35,243 bases of DNA from an uncultured bacterium (GTDB lineage: Bacteria; Cyanobacteriota; Vampirovibrionia; Gastranaerophilales; Gastranaerophilaceae). The translations under genes and the position numbers were made by a program. Below are positions 22,704-30,494 of the stretch, one piece after another. Below the pieces are notes generated by a model, which saw only the letters and a list, made by a program, of their open reading frames with translations, was not told where the DNA came from and did not search any database. Where the stretch lies: positions 1 through 35,243 of the forward strand of contig CACXCI010000069.1 in the NCBI GenBank assembly GCA_902766105.1, given 5' to 3'. Positions within the stretch are counted from its first letter, which is position 1. The number at the start of each line of letters is the position of its first letter.

Positions 22704-23513
22704 ATGATTACATTTCGCAAATACTTGAAACAATCAGCCACGTACAAGGTATTTTCTCATTTTATGATATCTTTTGCTGATTTTTTGGATACTTTAGGTA
22801 AAATAGCACAAATAGGTTTTCGTGTTTTTATAAGTATTTGCAAGGGTGAAATAAGCTGGAAGGAATTAATCTTCCAATGTGACAGATTTGGTATAAGTTC
22901 ATTACCTATTACCTTATCAATTGTTGGGATGACATCAATGATTGTAGCATCGCAGGTTGCGCATGAGATGGTTAAACAAGGCGGAAGTAACTTTGTTGGT
23001 CTGTTAATGACAATGCTTATTGTCAGAGAAGTCGGCTCAATAATGTCAGGATTTGCCTTGACATCTATGATAGGATCTTCGTTGGCTTCTGAATTGGCAA
23101 CCATGAGGGTAACTGAACAGGTAGATGCGATAGATGTATTAGGTGTTGATTCTGTCAGCTATTTGTTTGTTCCGAGAGTCTTGTCAGGTGCGATTATGAT
23201 GCCGTTTGTTGTAATTATTGCATCTGTAGTGGGTGTTTTAGTCGGTGCTGTTACTGCTGATGTCTTTGGTGGTTTGCCGTACAGAGCTTATTTTGAATCC
23301 GCATGGTTAGGTTTATATATGAAAGATTTGGGTGTTTGTTTGCTTAAAGCTGCTACTTTTGGTGCTACAATAGCCTTAATCAGTTGTACATGCGGTTATT
23401 ATGCTTCCGGTGGCGCAAAAGGTGTCGGACTTGCGACAAATAAGGCCGTTGTTTGGTCGTTTATTTCAATCGTTGTATTAGACATGGTGTTTGCTGTGTT
23501 GTTCTTCTTTTAA
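22704..23513 (+). CDS. MlaE-type lipid ABC transporter permease
   Basis: MlaE/YrbE permeases form the membrane channel of ABC systems that move phospholipids between the inner and outer membranes. The protein is 269 residues. The family core is visible: SSLPITLSIVGMTSMIVASQ, VREVGSIMSGFALTSMIGSS, and ELATMRVTEQVDAIDVLGVD, followed by FVPRVLSGAIMMPFV. About five membrane segments are present. The ATPase gene follows 9 nt later. Cyanobacterial and chloroplast homologues (TGD1 type) are known. The substrate-binding MCE protein (MlaD) is not encoded next to them. Confidence 0.93.
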   Translation: MITFRKYLKQSATYKVFSHFMISFADFLDTLGKIAQIGFRVFISICKGEISWKELIFQCDRFGISSLPITLSIVGMTSMIVASQVAHEMVKQGGSNFVGLLMTMLIVREVGSIMSGFALTSMIGSSLASELATMRVTEQVDAIDVLGVDSVSYLFVPRVLSGAIMMPFVVIIASVVGVLVGAVTADVFGGLPYRAYFESAWLGLYMKDLGVCLLKAATFGATIALISCTCGYYASGGAKGVGLATNKAVVWSFISIVVLDMVFAVLFFF

Positions 23514-23522
23514 GAGGTAGTT

Positions 23523-24245
23523 ATGAGTATAGAAGTTAAAAATTTAACAAAAACTTTTGATGACAGAAAAGTTATAGATGATATATCCTTCAAGGTAAAT
23601 GATGGAGAAATTCTTGCAATAGTTGGGTTTTCAGGCTCCGGCAAAAGTACTGTTTTAAAGTTAATCTGCGGGTTAATACCTTATGATAACGGTGAAATTA
23701 TTACATCTGAAGGTGATATTGCAATGGTATTTCAATATTCTGCGCTTTTTGATTCTTTAGATGTTGCAGATAATATATCTTTTGCGCTGCATGAAAGAAA
23801 AGATTTGAGAAAAAAATTTACAGAAGATGAAATCAGAAAAATTGTTTCAGAAAAACTGGAAATGGTCGGTTTGAAAGGTATAGAGTCTAAATTTCCGTCC
23901 GAGTTATCAGGAGGTATGCAAAAACGTGTAAGTTTTGCTCGTGCGATTGTTACAAATCCGAATACAATTTTGTATGATGAACCTACAGCAGGTCTTGATC
24001 CTATGTCATCAACTTTGATTGAAGATTATATCGTGAGTTTGAAGCATGAAATTAATGCGGCATCAATTGTTGTAACACACCAAATGTCAACTATAACAAG
24101 AACCGCAGACAGAGTTATTATGTTATATGACGGAAAGATTGTTTTTGAAGGAACTCCCGAAGAACTTTTAAGACAGGAAACCCCATATACAAAGCAGTTT
24201 GTAACAGCATCACTGGAAGGTCCTATGCAAATGCACGGCGGCTAG
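23523..24245 (+). CDS. MlaF-type ABC transporter ATPase
   Basis: This is the ATP-hydrolysing subunit partner of the permease just upstream, 240 residues. Walker A is GFSGSGKST (35-43), the Q-loop is VFQYSALFDSL (Gln71), the signature is LSGGMQKR (128-135), Walker B is ILYDEPTAGLDP (149-160), and the switch histidine is in VVTHQM. The QYSALFDSL and SGGMQKRV stretches are typical of the MlaF group rather than general importers. It is translated from an ATG behind AGAGGT. The start of the next gene is 105 nt away. Confidence 0.94.
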   Translation: MSIEVKNLTKTFDDRKVIDDISFKVNDGEILAIVGFSGSGKSTVLKLICGLIPYDNGEIITSEGDIAMVFQYSALFDSLDVADNISFALHERKDLRKKFTEDEIRKIVSEKLEMVGLKGIESKFPSELSGGMQKRVSFARAIVTNPNTILYDEPTAGLDPMSSTLIEDYIVSLKHEINAASIVVTHQMSTITRTADRVIMLYDGKIVFEGTPEELLRQETPYTKQFVTASLEGPMQMHGG

Positions 24246-24349
24246 CGTTTGAGGATTACTTAAAATGTCAAAGGGTGGACTTTATTTTGTCATTATGGTA
24301 AATATTGTAAGTAGCAAAGATTTAAGAGCCGAAATATAGGGAAGAAAGC

Positions 24350-25591
24350 ATGGAACATTTATTTAACGAATACGCAATGTCAATTGATACATATATTATG
24401 GTCAAGCTGAAAGAAAAAACTGCAAAATTAAAAGATAGCTTGACTAAAAAAAACAGAGCGCCGATAGCCTTATCTATGGGAGCGCCGACAGCCAACCCGC
24501 CGGAAGCTCTTATTGAAAAATTAAAAGAATTTTTAACAGAAGATAATATTCATACGTATTCTGTTACAAGAGGTGAACCGTATTTTAGACAGGCTGTTGC
24601 GCAAAGAATGAAAGACAGATTTGGTGTTGTTGTTGATGCGGATAAAGAGGTTTTTTCACTTTTAGGCTCAAAAGACGGTCTTGCTAATTTAATAAGATTT
24701 TTAATACAACCGCAATCTGATGATGCTGACAAAGATATAATTATGGTGCCAGATCCCGGGTATGCTTCTTACGGGCAGATGATTCAGATAGCAGGCGGGA
24801 AATCTTATCCAATGCCGTTAACTAAAGAAAATAATTACATGCCAAATATGGAGGAAACTTTTGAAATTATGGCAAAAGAAGGCTATAATCAATCAAAAGT
24901 TAAAGCCGTAATTATAAATTATCCTAACAATCCGTTAGGTGTCAGTGCTACAAAAGAATATATACAATCTGTTGTAGATTTTTGCAAAAAACACAAATTT
25001 TTGTTAATTGCAGATGCTGCGTATTGCGATTTATATTTTGATGAAAGTGAAAAACCGTTCAGTGTTTTAGAGCTTGAAGGTGCGAAAGATGTTACGGTTG
25101 AAATGTTTTCATTATCAAAACCCTATGCAATCACAGGCTGGAGATTAGGTTGGGTTTGCGGTAATTCTGATGTAATCTCAAGATTTGCAAAAGCTAAATC
25201 TACAATTGATAACGGCATATTTAAAGCCTTACAAAAAGCATGTGCGTATATTATGACATCTCCTGAGGGTGATGAATACATTGTTCAGGCAAATGCAGGA
25301 TATCGCAGAAAACAGGCTATAATGGTTAAGGGCTTGAGAGAATTGGGCTGGGAAATTGATGATAATAAAATTCCTCATACAACCTTCTATTTGTGGCTTC
25401 CAATACCAAGAAAATATGATTCGGCTTTTAAATTTTGTGAGGATATGCTGGAAAAATCAGGTATTGTTGTAGTTCCGGGCGATGCTTTCGGTAAATACGG
25501 ACAAGGATATTTTAGAATTTCTTATGTATGTTCTGATGAAAAATTACAAGAAGTAATTGAGCGTATGAAATCAGACGGTTTCAGATATTAG
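24350..25591 (+). CDS. PLP-dependent aminotransferase, class I/II
   Basis: This fold-type I aminotransferase is 413 residues. The internal aldimine lysine is Lys257 in FSLSKPYAITGWRLGW, and the arginine that binds the substrate carboxylate lies near the C-terminus (GYFRISY). Other cofactor residues are N194 in INYPNNPLG, D222 and Y225 in IADAAYCDL. The family includes aspartate, alanine and LL-diaminopimelate aminotransferases; the N-terminus GAPTANPPEAL and the sequence PDPGYASYGQMIQIAGG fit that broad group but do not settle the substrate. GGAAG lies before the ATG. A hairpin follows the stop. Confidence 0.9.
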   Translation: MEHLFNEYAMSIDTYIMVKLKEKTAKLKDSLTKKNRAPIALSMGAPTANPPEALIEKLKEFLTEDNIHTYSVTRGEPYFRQAVAQRMKDRFGVVVDADKEVFSLLGSKDGLANLIRFLIQPQSDDADKDIIMVPDPGYASYGQMIQIAGGKSYPMPLTKENNYMPNMEETFEIMAKEGYNQSKVKAVIINYPNNPLGVSATKEYIQSVVDFCKKHKFLLIADAAYCDLYFDESEKPFSVLELEGAKDVTVEMFSLSKPYAITGWRLGWVCGNSDVISRFAKAKSTIDNGIFKALQKACAYIMTSPEGDEYIVQANAGYRRKQAIMVKGLRELGWEIDDNKIPHTTFYLWLPIPRKYDSAFKFCEDMLEKSGIVVVPGDAFGKYGQGYFRISYVCSDEKLQEVIERMKSDGFRY

Positions 25592-25603
25592 TACATACAA
25601 AGA

Positions 25604-25623
25604 GTCAGGCAATTTTGCCTGAC
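25604..25623. terminator. Hairpin between convergent genes
   Basis: GTCAGGCAA (25604-25612) pairs with TTGCCTGAC (25615-25623) around TT. It lies between the aminotransferase stop and the stop of the small minus-strand gene. A short T-rich stretch (CTTTTATT) lies 8 nt farther on, so termination is possible. Confidence 0.55.
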
Positions 25624-25635
25624 CTGTAACTTTTA

Positions 25636-25875
25636 TTAAATTTCTATAAATAACCTTCTGCCGACTATGTTTTGTTTCCCGTTATAATAGCCTGCAAAAT
25701 ATCCCCCTTTAACAGGTTTATTCTGTGCGTAATACTGATTGTATCTGTTGCCGTTATAGTTTACAAACGGGTTGTTGCCATACGGATTGTTGTTAACCGA
25801 TCTTTGTACCACCGGAGATGTTCCGTTTACGTTTGGTGCAAATACATTTGATAATAAATTTACTAAACCTGCCAT
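25636..25875 (-). CDS. Small Asn/Tyr-rich protein, unknown function
   Basis: This 79-residue protein is unknown to me. It starts MAGLVNLLSNVFAPNVNGTS and then has a low-complexity middle rich in Asn, Tyr, Gly and Pro (NNNPYGNNPFVNYNGNRYNQ). It ends GRRLFIEI. There is no signal peptide or membrane segment. A GAAGG ribosome site lies upstream on the minus strand. The composition suggests a disordered or adhesive peptide. The stop is near the hairpin at 25604-25623. Coding status rests on the ribosome site and the absence of other genes in the gap. Confidence 0.55.
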   Translation of the reverse strand: MAGLVNLLSNVFAPNVNGTSPVVQRSVNNNPYGNNPFVNYNGNRYNQYYAQNKPVKGGYFAGYYNGKQNIVGRRLFIEI

Positions 25876-25996
25876 TTTGCCTTCATACCTTTCTACTTGG
25901 TATATATTTAATTATTTTTTCTCTTTTGTCATAATTATAACATAATAATTTCTATATTCTTTAAATAACTTAACAAAAATCCTTCATTTTATGTAG

Positions 25997-26002
25997 TATA
26001 AT
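25997..26002 (+). promoter_or_regulatory. -10 box of the PurD-like gene, leaderless
   Basis: TATAAT (25997-26002) ends 6 nt before the ATG at 26009. The intervening TGAGGT contains GAGG, but only 1 nt from the ATG, too close to act as a ribosome site. Confidence 0.6.
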
Positions 26003-26008
26003 TGAGGT

Positions 26009-27253
26009 ATGGTTCAAGATAAGAAGAAAATATTAATAATTGGTCAGGGTGCCGCCGCTTCAGCATTAGCAAAAAAGCTTTCTAGCTATGATGGGGTAGA
26101 AAAAATATACATTACCCCAGGTTGCGTTATTCAAAATAATAAAACAGAAAATGTGGATATAAGAGAAGATGATTTAACTGAGCTTTTAAAATTTGTGCTT
26201 GAAAATGAAATTTCGCTGTCAGTACCGATTTCAGAATTAGCATTAAAATCAGATATAGTTTCATTTTTCTTATCTAACGGACAAAATATATTCGGACCGG
26301 TGAAAGAGGCTTGTAATATCGCAATAAATAATGTTTTAGGGAAAAAGTTTTTGTATAAAATTCATGCACAGACCTCAAAATTTGGTTTTTTTGACAAAGT
26401 TCAGCTTGCCGAAGATTGGTTAAAGAATGCAAATTTCCCGGTAACAATTAAGTGTAGTGAATATAATGGGAAAGATGACAGACTTGTATGCCCGACAATG
26501 ACATTAGCAAGAGAATTTTTGGATACTTTGTATTCAAGAGGTGAAACCAATGTATTGCTTGAAGAATATACATACGGACATAATTTTATGGTGTATTACA
26601 TAACAGATGGGTATAGTGCCATACCTGTAAATGTTGTTGCAAATTATAAGTTTGCACAAGATGGCGATGGCGGATTTTTGACAAACGGTGCAGGCTGTTA
26701 TGTTAATGATTACAAAGTTTCCGAAATAGTACTTTCAAGAGTTGGTAATGTTGTGAAAAATACTATAAATGCTCTTGAAAAAAAAGGTACACCCTATGTA
26801 GGAATATTAGGAATAGATTGTACAATGACTGCTGAGGATAAATTCTATGTAAATGAATTTAAGTCTTTTTTGCAGGATTATGATTCTGCTGCTGTTTTAA
26901 ATTTGATTGAGGATAATCTGATTGATATTTTTACGGCTTGCATAAATGGTTTATTTGCAGATGAATATGAACAGATAAGGACGAATAATTTATCTTCGGT
27001 TTCTGCTCTTGTTACTTCTCGTCAATCTGCTCAGGAAATTAAAGGAATAGAATTTGTAGAAGATGTTTCAAATATTGATTTTTCATCAAATGTTAAACAT
27101 ACAGGTGATGACAAGTATATAACAGAGCAAGGGAACAGTTTTGTTCTTACTCGAAGTGCCTCAACTCTTAGCAGAGCAAAGAATTACTTGTATGAAGATT
27201 TGTCTGTTATAAATTTTGCAGGCATGAAATATCGTAAAGATATTTGTGAATAA
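26009..27253 (+). CDS. Divergent PurD-like ATP-grasp protein (phosphoribosylamine-glycine ligase family)
   Basis: The 414 residues follow the PurD plan: an N-terminal Rossmann-like domain (KILIIGQGAAASALAKKL), FGPVKEA at 95-101, and an ATP-grasp middle with LLEEYTYGHNFMVYYITDG and ANYKFAQDGDGGFLTNGAG, followed by TPYVGILGIDCTMT. Hallmarks have decayed: the GGREHAL loop is GQGAAASALA, and the EFNxRFGDPE metal-binding strip is NEFKSFLQDYDS (283-293), replacing the metal-ligand Asn by Lys. True PurD makes glycinamide ribonucleotide in purine synthesis. This could be a degenerate or repurposed paralogue. It starts at the -10-linked ATG. Confidence 0.75.
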   Translation: MVQDKKKILIIGQGAAASALAKKLSSYDGVEKIYITPGCVIQNNKTENVDIREDDLTELLKFVLENEISLSVPISELALKSDIVSFFLSNGQNIFGPVKEACNIAINNVLGKKFLYKIHAQTSKFGFFDKVQLAEDWLKNANFPVTIKCSEYNGKDDRLVCPTMTLAREFLDTLYSRGETNVLLEEYTYGHNFMVYYITDGYSAIPVNVVANYKFAQDGDGGFLTNGAGCYVNDYKVSEIVLSRVGNVVKNTINALEKKGTPYVGILGIDCTMTAEDKFYVNEFKSFLQDYDSAAVLNLIEDNLIDIFTACINGLFADEYEQIRTNNLSSVSALVTSRQSAQEIKGIEFVEDVSNIDFSSNVKHTGDDKYITEQGNSFVLTRSASTLSRAKNYLYEDLSVINFAGMKYRKDICE

Positions 27254-27296
27254 TTTAAGAGATTTATATAGAAATTACCCCCAAATATAATTTTCT

Positions 27297-27361
27297 GTCA
27301 TTCAGAGGGGCAAAATATTTAGATTCCACGCTTTGCTCTGAATGACGAAAGATTTTGCCCC
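27297..27361. repeat. Intergenic inverted repeat with interleaved arms
   Basis: GTCATTCAGAG (27297-27307) pairs perfectly with CTCTGAATGAC (27336-27346). A second pair, GGGGCAAAAT (27307-27316) with ATTTTGCCCC (27352-27361), overlaps it, so the two helices are interleaved like a pseudoknot or are alternatives. It occupies the gap between the convergent PurD-like and aroH genes. The rest of 27254-27488 shows nothing else. Confidence 0.55.
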
Positions 27362-27488
27362 GAAGAATCTCATAATTGAACAATTTTACATATTTATTCT
27401 TTGATATCTTTTGGCATAAGACACATGATGAATTTATATTTAAAACATTTAGTGGAATTTGCTATATAGCAACCTAATTTATTTGTTA

Positions 27489-27839
27489 TTATTTTCTTAA
27501 TTTTTGTGCGCCTTTTAAATATACAAATTTAGGTTCAAAAGTTTCTTCGCAGTTTAGGACAATTAAAATTCTTAAACACATTTTAATGGAATCAGGGACA
27601 TCAAGCTCGTGAAAACACATCATTGCAACCTTATCCCACCCGAAATTTATTCTTGCAAATTTTGCCGGAAATGCGGCATTTATATCTTTTGTTGTGGTAA
27701 AAATTGCATGCGAAATTTGGTTTTTATCTATTTCGTTTAATAAGACCATTTGTTCCAGTAATTCTGTAGTTGCAGATTTAATAGCTTCTTCGGTGTTATT
27801 ATCAACTGTAATTGCGCCTCTGATTCCTTTAGTAATCAA
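27489..27839 (-). CDS. aroH: Chorismate mutase, AroH type
   Basis: It converts chorismate to prephenate, the branch to phenylalanine and tyrosine. The protein is 116 residues, the size of the trimeric Bacillus AroH rather than the helical AroQ type. Active-site residues of the Bacillus enzyme line up: Arg7 (GIRGA), Phe57 (AAFPAK), Arg63, Cys75, Glu78 (CFHELDV), Arg90 (CLRIL) and a tyrosine at 107. The gene starts 3 nt after fmt. Prephenate would also feed the TrhP-type tRNA modification suggested for the U32 protein, though that link is only suggestive. Confidence 0.93.
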   Translation of the reverse strand: MITKGIRGAITVDNNTEEAIKSATTELLEQMVLLNEIDKNQISHAIFTTTKDINAAFPAKFARINFGWDKVAMMCFHELDVPDSIKMCLRILIVLNCEETFEPKFVYLKGAQKLRK

Positions 27840-27842
27840 TAT

Positions 27843-28754
27843 TTACCCCCTAATTCCATTATACCAGTCTTTTGCGGACATTTCTCCTTTACCTTCCGGT
27901 TTTACCTTTATAAGTCTTACAAGACCTTTCCCGCAACCCATATCAACACCTTCTTTTGAGGCGTTTGCAATTTGACCTTCTTTGGCTGTGCCTTCAATCG
28001 GAGTTGTTTCAATAACTTTTATTATTTTATCGTTGTGTTTAAAATAAGCACCGGGGCTTCTGCAAATCCCTCGAACAAGGTTGTGTATTTCTTTGTTTGA
28101 TTTTGACCAATCAATCAAACACTCATCTTTTGTCAGTTTCTTTGCCATGCAAACTCCATTTTCACATTGTTTTTCCGGTTTTAATGTTCCGTTGGCGATA
28201 CCTTCTAAAGTTTGCTCAATCATTTTGGGAGATTTTTCGCCGATTTCTTCCCACAATTGTTCGCAATTCATTGTATCAGATATCGGAATGACAAGTTTTT
28301 GGCAAATGTCGCCGCAATCAAGTCCGAGTTCTGTTATCATAGTGCAAATTCCGGTTTCTTTATCTCCGTTTATAATTGCGCGCTGGATAGGGTTTGCACC
28401 TCTATATTTTGGAAGCAGTGATGCGTGCAGGTTTATTGTTTCATATTTTGGTATATCTAAAACTTCTTGCGATAGTATTTGCCCAAATGCAAAAGTTACA
28501 AAAAAATCAGGCTCATATTTTTTTAATTCGGCTTGAATTTCCTGTTCTTTACGAATGGATTTTGGCTGATAAACAGGGAGATTATTTTCTAATGCGTATT
28601 TTTTTATAGGGGACATTTGAAGCTTATGTCCTCTTCCTGCGGGTTTATCAGGCTGGGTTACAACAGCACAAACGTTAATTTTATCTGATTTATTCAGATA
28701 ATCAAGGGACTTCAAGCCAATATCAGGTGTTCCGAAAAAAACAATCTTAATCAT
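27843..28754 (-). CDS. fmt: Methionyl-tRNA formyltransferase
   Basis: It formylates initiator Met-tRNA with 10-formyltetrahydrofolate. The protein is 303 residues, normal length. The N-terminus has VFFGTPDIGLKSLDYL. The loop VVTQPDKPAGRG and the catalytic region INLHASLLPKYRGANPIQRA (catalytic Asn and His) are followed by GICTMITELGLDCGDI. The C-terminal domain contains IHNLVRGICRSPGAYF and WYNGIRG. It overlaps the end of def by 8 nt. Its cofactor is made downstream of FolC, encoded at 6784 in this window. Confidence 0.96.
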   Translation of the reverse strand: MIKIVFFGTPDIGLKSLDYLNKSDKINVCAVVTQPDKPAGRGHKLQMSPIKKYALENNLPVYQPKSIRKEQEIQAELKKYEPDFFVTFAFGQILSQEVLDIPKYETINLHASLLPKYRGANPIQRAIINGDKETGICTMITELGLDCGDICQKLVIPISDTMNCEQLWEEIGEKSPKMIEQTLEGIANGTLKPEKQCENGVCMAKKLTKDECLIDWSKSNKEIHNLVRGICRSPGAYFKHNDKIIKVIETTPIEGTAKEGQIANASKEGVDMGCGKGLVRLIKVKPEGKGEMSAKDWYNGIRG

Positions 28755-29313
28755 TTTTAGCCAATTCTTCCTCTAATTCTTTTTCGTCAATCAGTAAATC
28801 AGGATCAATATGCGGAAGATTGTATTTTTCAAGAACGGCATCTGCTTCAAATCTGTTCATACAATGGTCTATAAATAAAATACCGTCTAAGTGGTCATAT
28901 TCGTGTTGAATTGCTCTGGCAAGAAGCGTTCCGTCTTTTGCTTCAATAACAAAAGGTTTGCCGTGTTCATTAGTTGCTTTTACCATAACATTTTTATAGC
29001 GTTTTACATCAGTATATGCTTCAGGAAAACTCAAACAGCCTTCGTTACTTTTTATTGCTCCGCTTTTTTTAATAATTTTAGGATTGATAAAAACTATAGG
29101 ATTTAGCGGCTCGTTTCCTGTTGAAACATCAATTACAAAAACTCTGACATTTTCGCCGATTTGCGGAGCCGCAAGCCCGACTCCGTTTTGAGAATACATA
29201 GTATCAAGTAAATCTCTGACTAAATCGGTTATTTTTTTTGAAACTTTATGAACATCTTTAGACACCTCTCTCAGTGAAGGTTCGCCATATCTTAAAACTT
29301 TTCTTACTGCCAT
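28747..29313 (-). CDS. def: Peptide deformylase
   Basis: Removes the formyl group from new proteins. The 188-residue protein carries the three family motifs: GVGLAAPQIG (44-53), EGCLS (91-95) with the metal-binding Cys, and QHEYDHLDG (136-144) with the HExxH zinc site. EGCLSFPE differs from the common EGCLSVP only by one residue. It begins the def-fmt-aroH operon and has a candidate promoter at 29340-29368. A GGAAGGG ribosome site lies before the ATG. Confidence 0.97.
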   Translation of the reverse strand: MAVRKVLRYGEPSLREVSKDVHKVSKKITDLVRDLLDTMYSQNGVGLAAPQIGENVRVFVIDVSTGNEPLNPIVFINPKIIKKSGAIKSNEGCLSFPEAYTDVKRYKNVMVKATNEHGKPFVIEAKDGTLLARAIQHEYDHLDGILFIDHCMNRFEADAVLEKYNLPHIDPDLLIDEKELEEELAKND

Positions 29314-29339
29314 AATATTAACCCTTCCTTATCACTTAT

Positions 29340-29368
29340 ATCGTACTATAAATTTGACTAAATGTAAA
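29340..29368 (-). promoter_or_regulatory. Candidate promoter of def-fmt-aroH
   Basis: On the minus strand TTTACA (29368-29363) and TACGAT (29345-29340) are 17 nt apart, giving a leader of about 20 nt. The match to consensus is moderate. Confidence 0.4.
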
Positions 29369-29411
29369 TTTTAAAAATTGTTCATCAATACTGGTATTCT
29401 TACTAAAAACA

Positions 29412-29420
29412 TGGTATAAT
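29412..29420 (+). promoter_or_regulatory. Extended -10 box of the secreted TPR pair
   Basis: TGG-TATAAT (29412-29420) predicts a start near 29427 and a leader of about 31 nt that contains AAGGAG (29443-29448) before the TTG start. This is a leadered counterpart of the leaderless promoters. Confidence 0.55.
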
Positions 29421-29457
29421 TTCATGTGTTTATCAGGTGTTTAAGGAGTTATTCATT

Positions 29458-29967
29458 TTGAAAAAGTTTTTATCGGTATTAGGAATTGTCTTTGGTTTGT
29501 TATTAGTTAGTCCTGTTTGCGTAATGGCAGATGGACAAGATGGCATTGATAAAATAAAAACGATTACTGAAATTGGTAAGTTATCTAATTCGGGTAAATA
29601 CGATTCTGCTCTTGAAAAATGCGAAATCGCAATAAAAAAATATCCTAAGGATTATGAATTATATTACTGGCGAGCTTCTATAAAAAGCAATATGGGTAAT
29701 AATAAAGAAGCAATTAAGGATTACACCGAAGCTATAAAAATTAATCCAAAAGACGGTGTCGCTTATGTTATGAGAGGAATTTCAAAAGCGGAATTGAAAG
29801 ATTATGACGGTGCTATATCTGATTATAACCATGCAATTATGATAGATCCAAAGGATGGTTCTGCATATTCCATGAGAGCCTGCGCAAAATTAGATATAGG
29901 TGATATGGATGGTGCTGCGAAAGATTTACAAATTGCTAATAAATTGTTCGGCGAGGAGAAAAAATAG
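29458..29967 (+). CDS. Secreted TPR protein 1
   Basis: Starting at the TTG at 29458, 9 nt after AAGGAG, the protein is 169 residues; an earlier GTG at 29437 lacks a ribosome site. The signal peptide is KKFLSVLGIVFGLLLVSPVC, likely cut after VMA. Three to four TPR units follow, for example AIKINPKDGVAYVMRGISKA and AIMIDPKDGSAYSMRACAKL. It is probably a periplasmic adaptor that binds a partner. A similar gene follows 1 nt later, so it looks like a tandem duplication. Confidence 0.85.
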   Translation: MKKFLSVLGIVFGLLLVSPVCVMADGQDGIDKIKTITEIGKLSNSGKYDSALEKCEIAIKKYPKDYELYYWRASIKSNMGNNKEAIKDYTEAIKINPKDGVAYVMRGISKAELKDYDGAISDYNHAIMIDPKDGSAYSMRACAKLDIGDMDGAAKDLQIANKLFGEEKK

Positions 29968-29968
29968 T

Positions 29969-30493
29969 ATGAAAAAGATTTTTAGTACATTGTTGTTGGC
30001 AACTCTGTTTATTGCAGGTAGTAATGTCGTTTTGGCAAATGAGTATGATGATGTGTCATTAGAAATTTCTGAACTGTATTATAAAAAGCAATATAAAGCT
30101 GCATTGACAAAAGCCGATGCTGCGATAATAAAATATCCTAAAGACTCGGAATTATATATGCTTCGAGGTATGGTAAAACAGGAAATGAACAGTCCAAAAT
30201 CTGCAATAGCTGATTTTCAAAAAGCTATACAATTAAATCCGAAAAATGATGATGCGTATTTTTGGTTAGGTTCTGTTGAAGATGATATTGGAAGTACACA
30301 AGCTGCTTATGTTGATTTATGCAAATGTATTCAAATAAATTCAAATAACGGAGATTGCTATTTTATGAGAGGCTTGGTTCGATTAAAAATGGGAGATTAC
30401 TCAGGCGGGCAGGCTGACATGGATAAAGGAAATAATTTGCAGGAAAAAGCTTTTCAAAAATTAAAATCGGAAACTGAGCGAATTTTAGAATAG
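29969..30493 (+). CDS. Secreted TPR protein 2
   Basis: The protein is 174 residues from the ATG at 29969, which has GAGGAG 10 nt upstream; an earlier in-frame ATG at 29900 lies inside the first TPR gene. The signal peptide is KKIFSTLLLATLFIAGSNVV, likely cut after LANE or just before it. TPR units include AIQLNPKNDDAYFWLGSVED and YSGGQADMDKG. It resembles the gene just upstream in length, signal peptide and repeats (compare KYPKDYELYYWRASIK with KYPKDSELYMLRGMVK). It converges on the next gene with a 1-nt gap and no terminator. Confidence 0.85.
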   Translation: MKKIFSTLLLATLFIAGSNVVLANEYDDVSLEISELYYKKQYKAALTKADAAIIKYPKDSELYMLRGMVKQEMNSPKSAIADFQKAIQLNPKNDDAYFWLGSVEDDIGSTQAAYVDLCKCIQINSNNGDCYFMRGLVRLKMGDYSGGQADMDKGNNLQEKAFQKLKSETERILE

Positions 30494-30494
30494 A

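Noticed and set aside
24265-24339. A 24-codon ORF (MSKGGLYFVIMVNIVSSKDL...) after the ATPase gene
   Set aside because: GAGGA lies about 10 nt upstream, but the peptide is very short and resembles nothing I recognise. Comparison with relatives would be needed before calling it a gene or a remnant of mlaD.
29424-29444. Mini-ORF MCLSGV before the secreted TPR gene, its stop overlapping the ribosome site
   Set aside because: With the -10 box at 29415-29420, transcription should start near 29427, inside or after its ATG, so it would not be translated.
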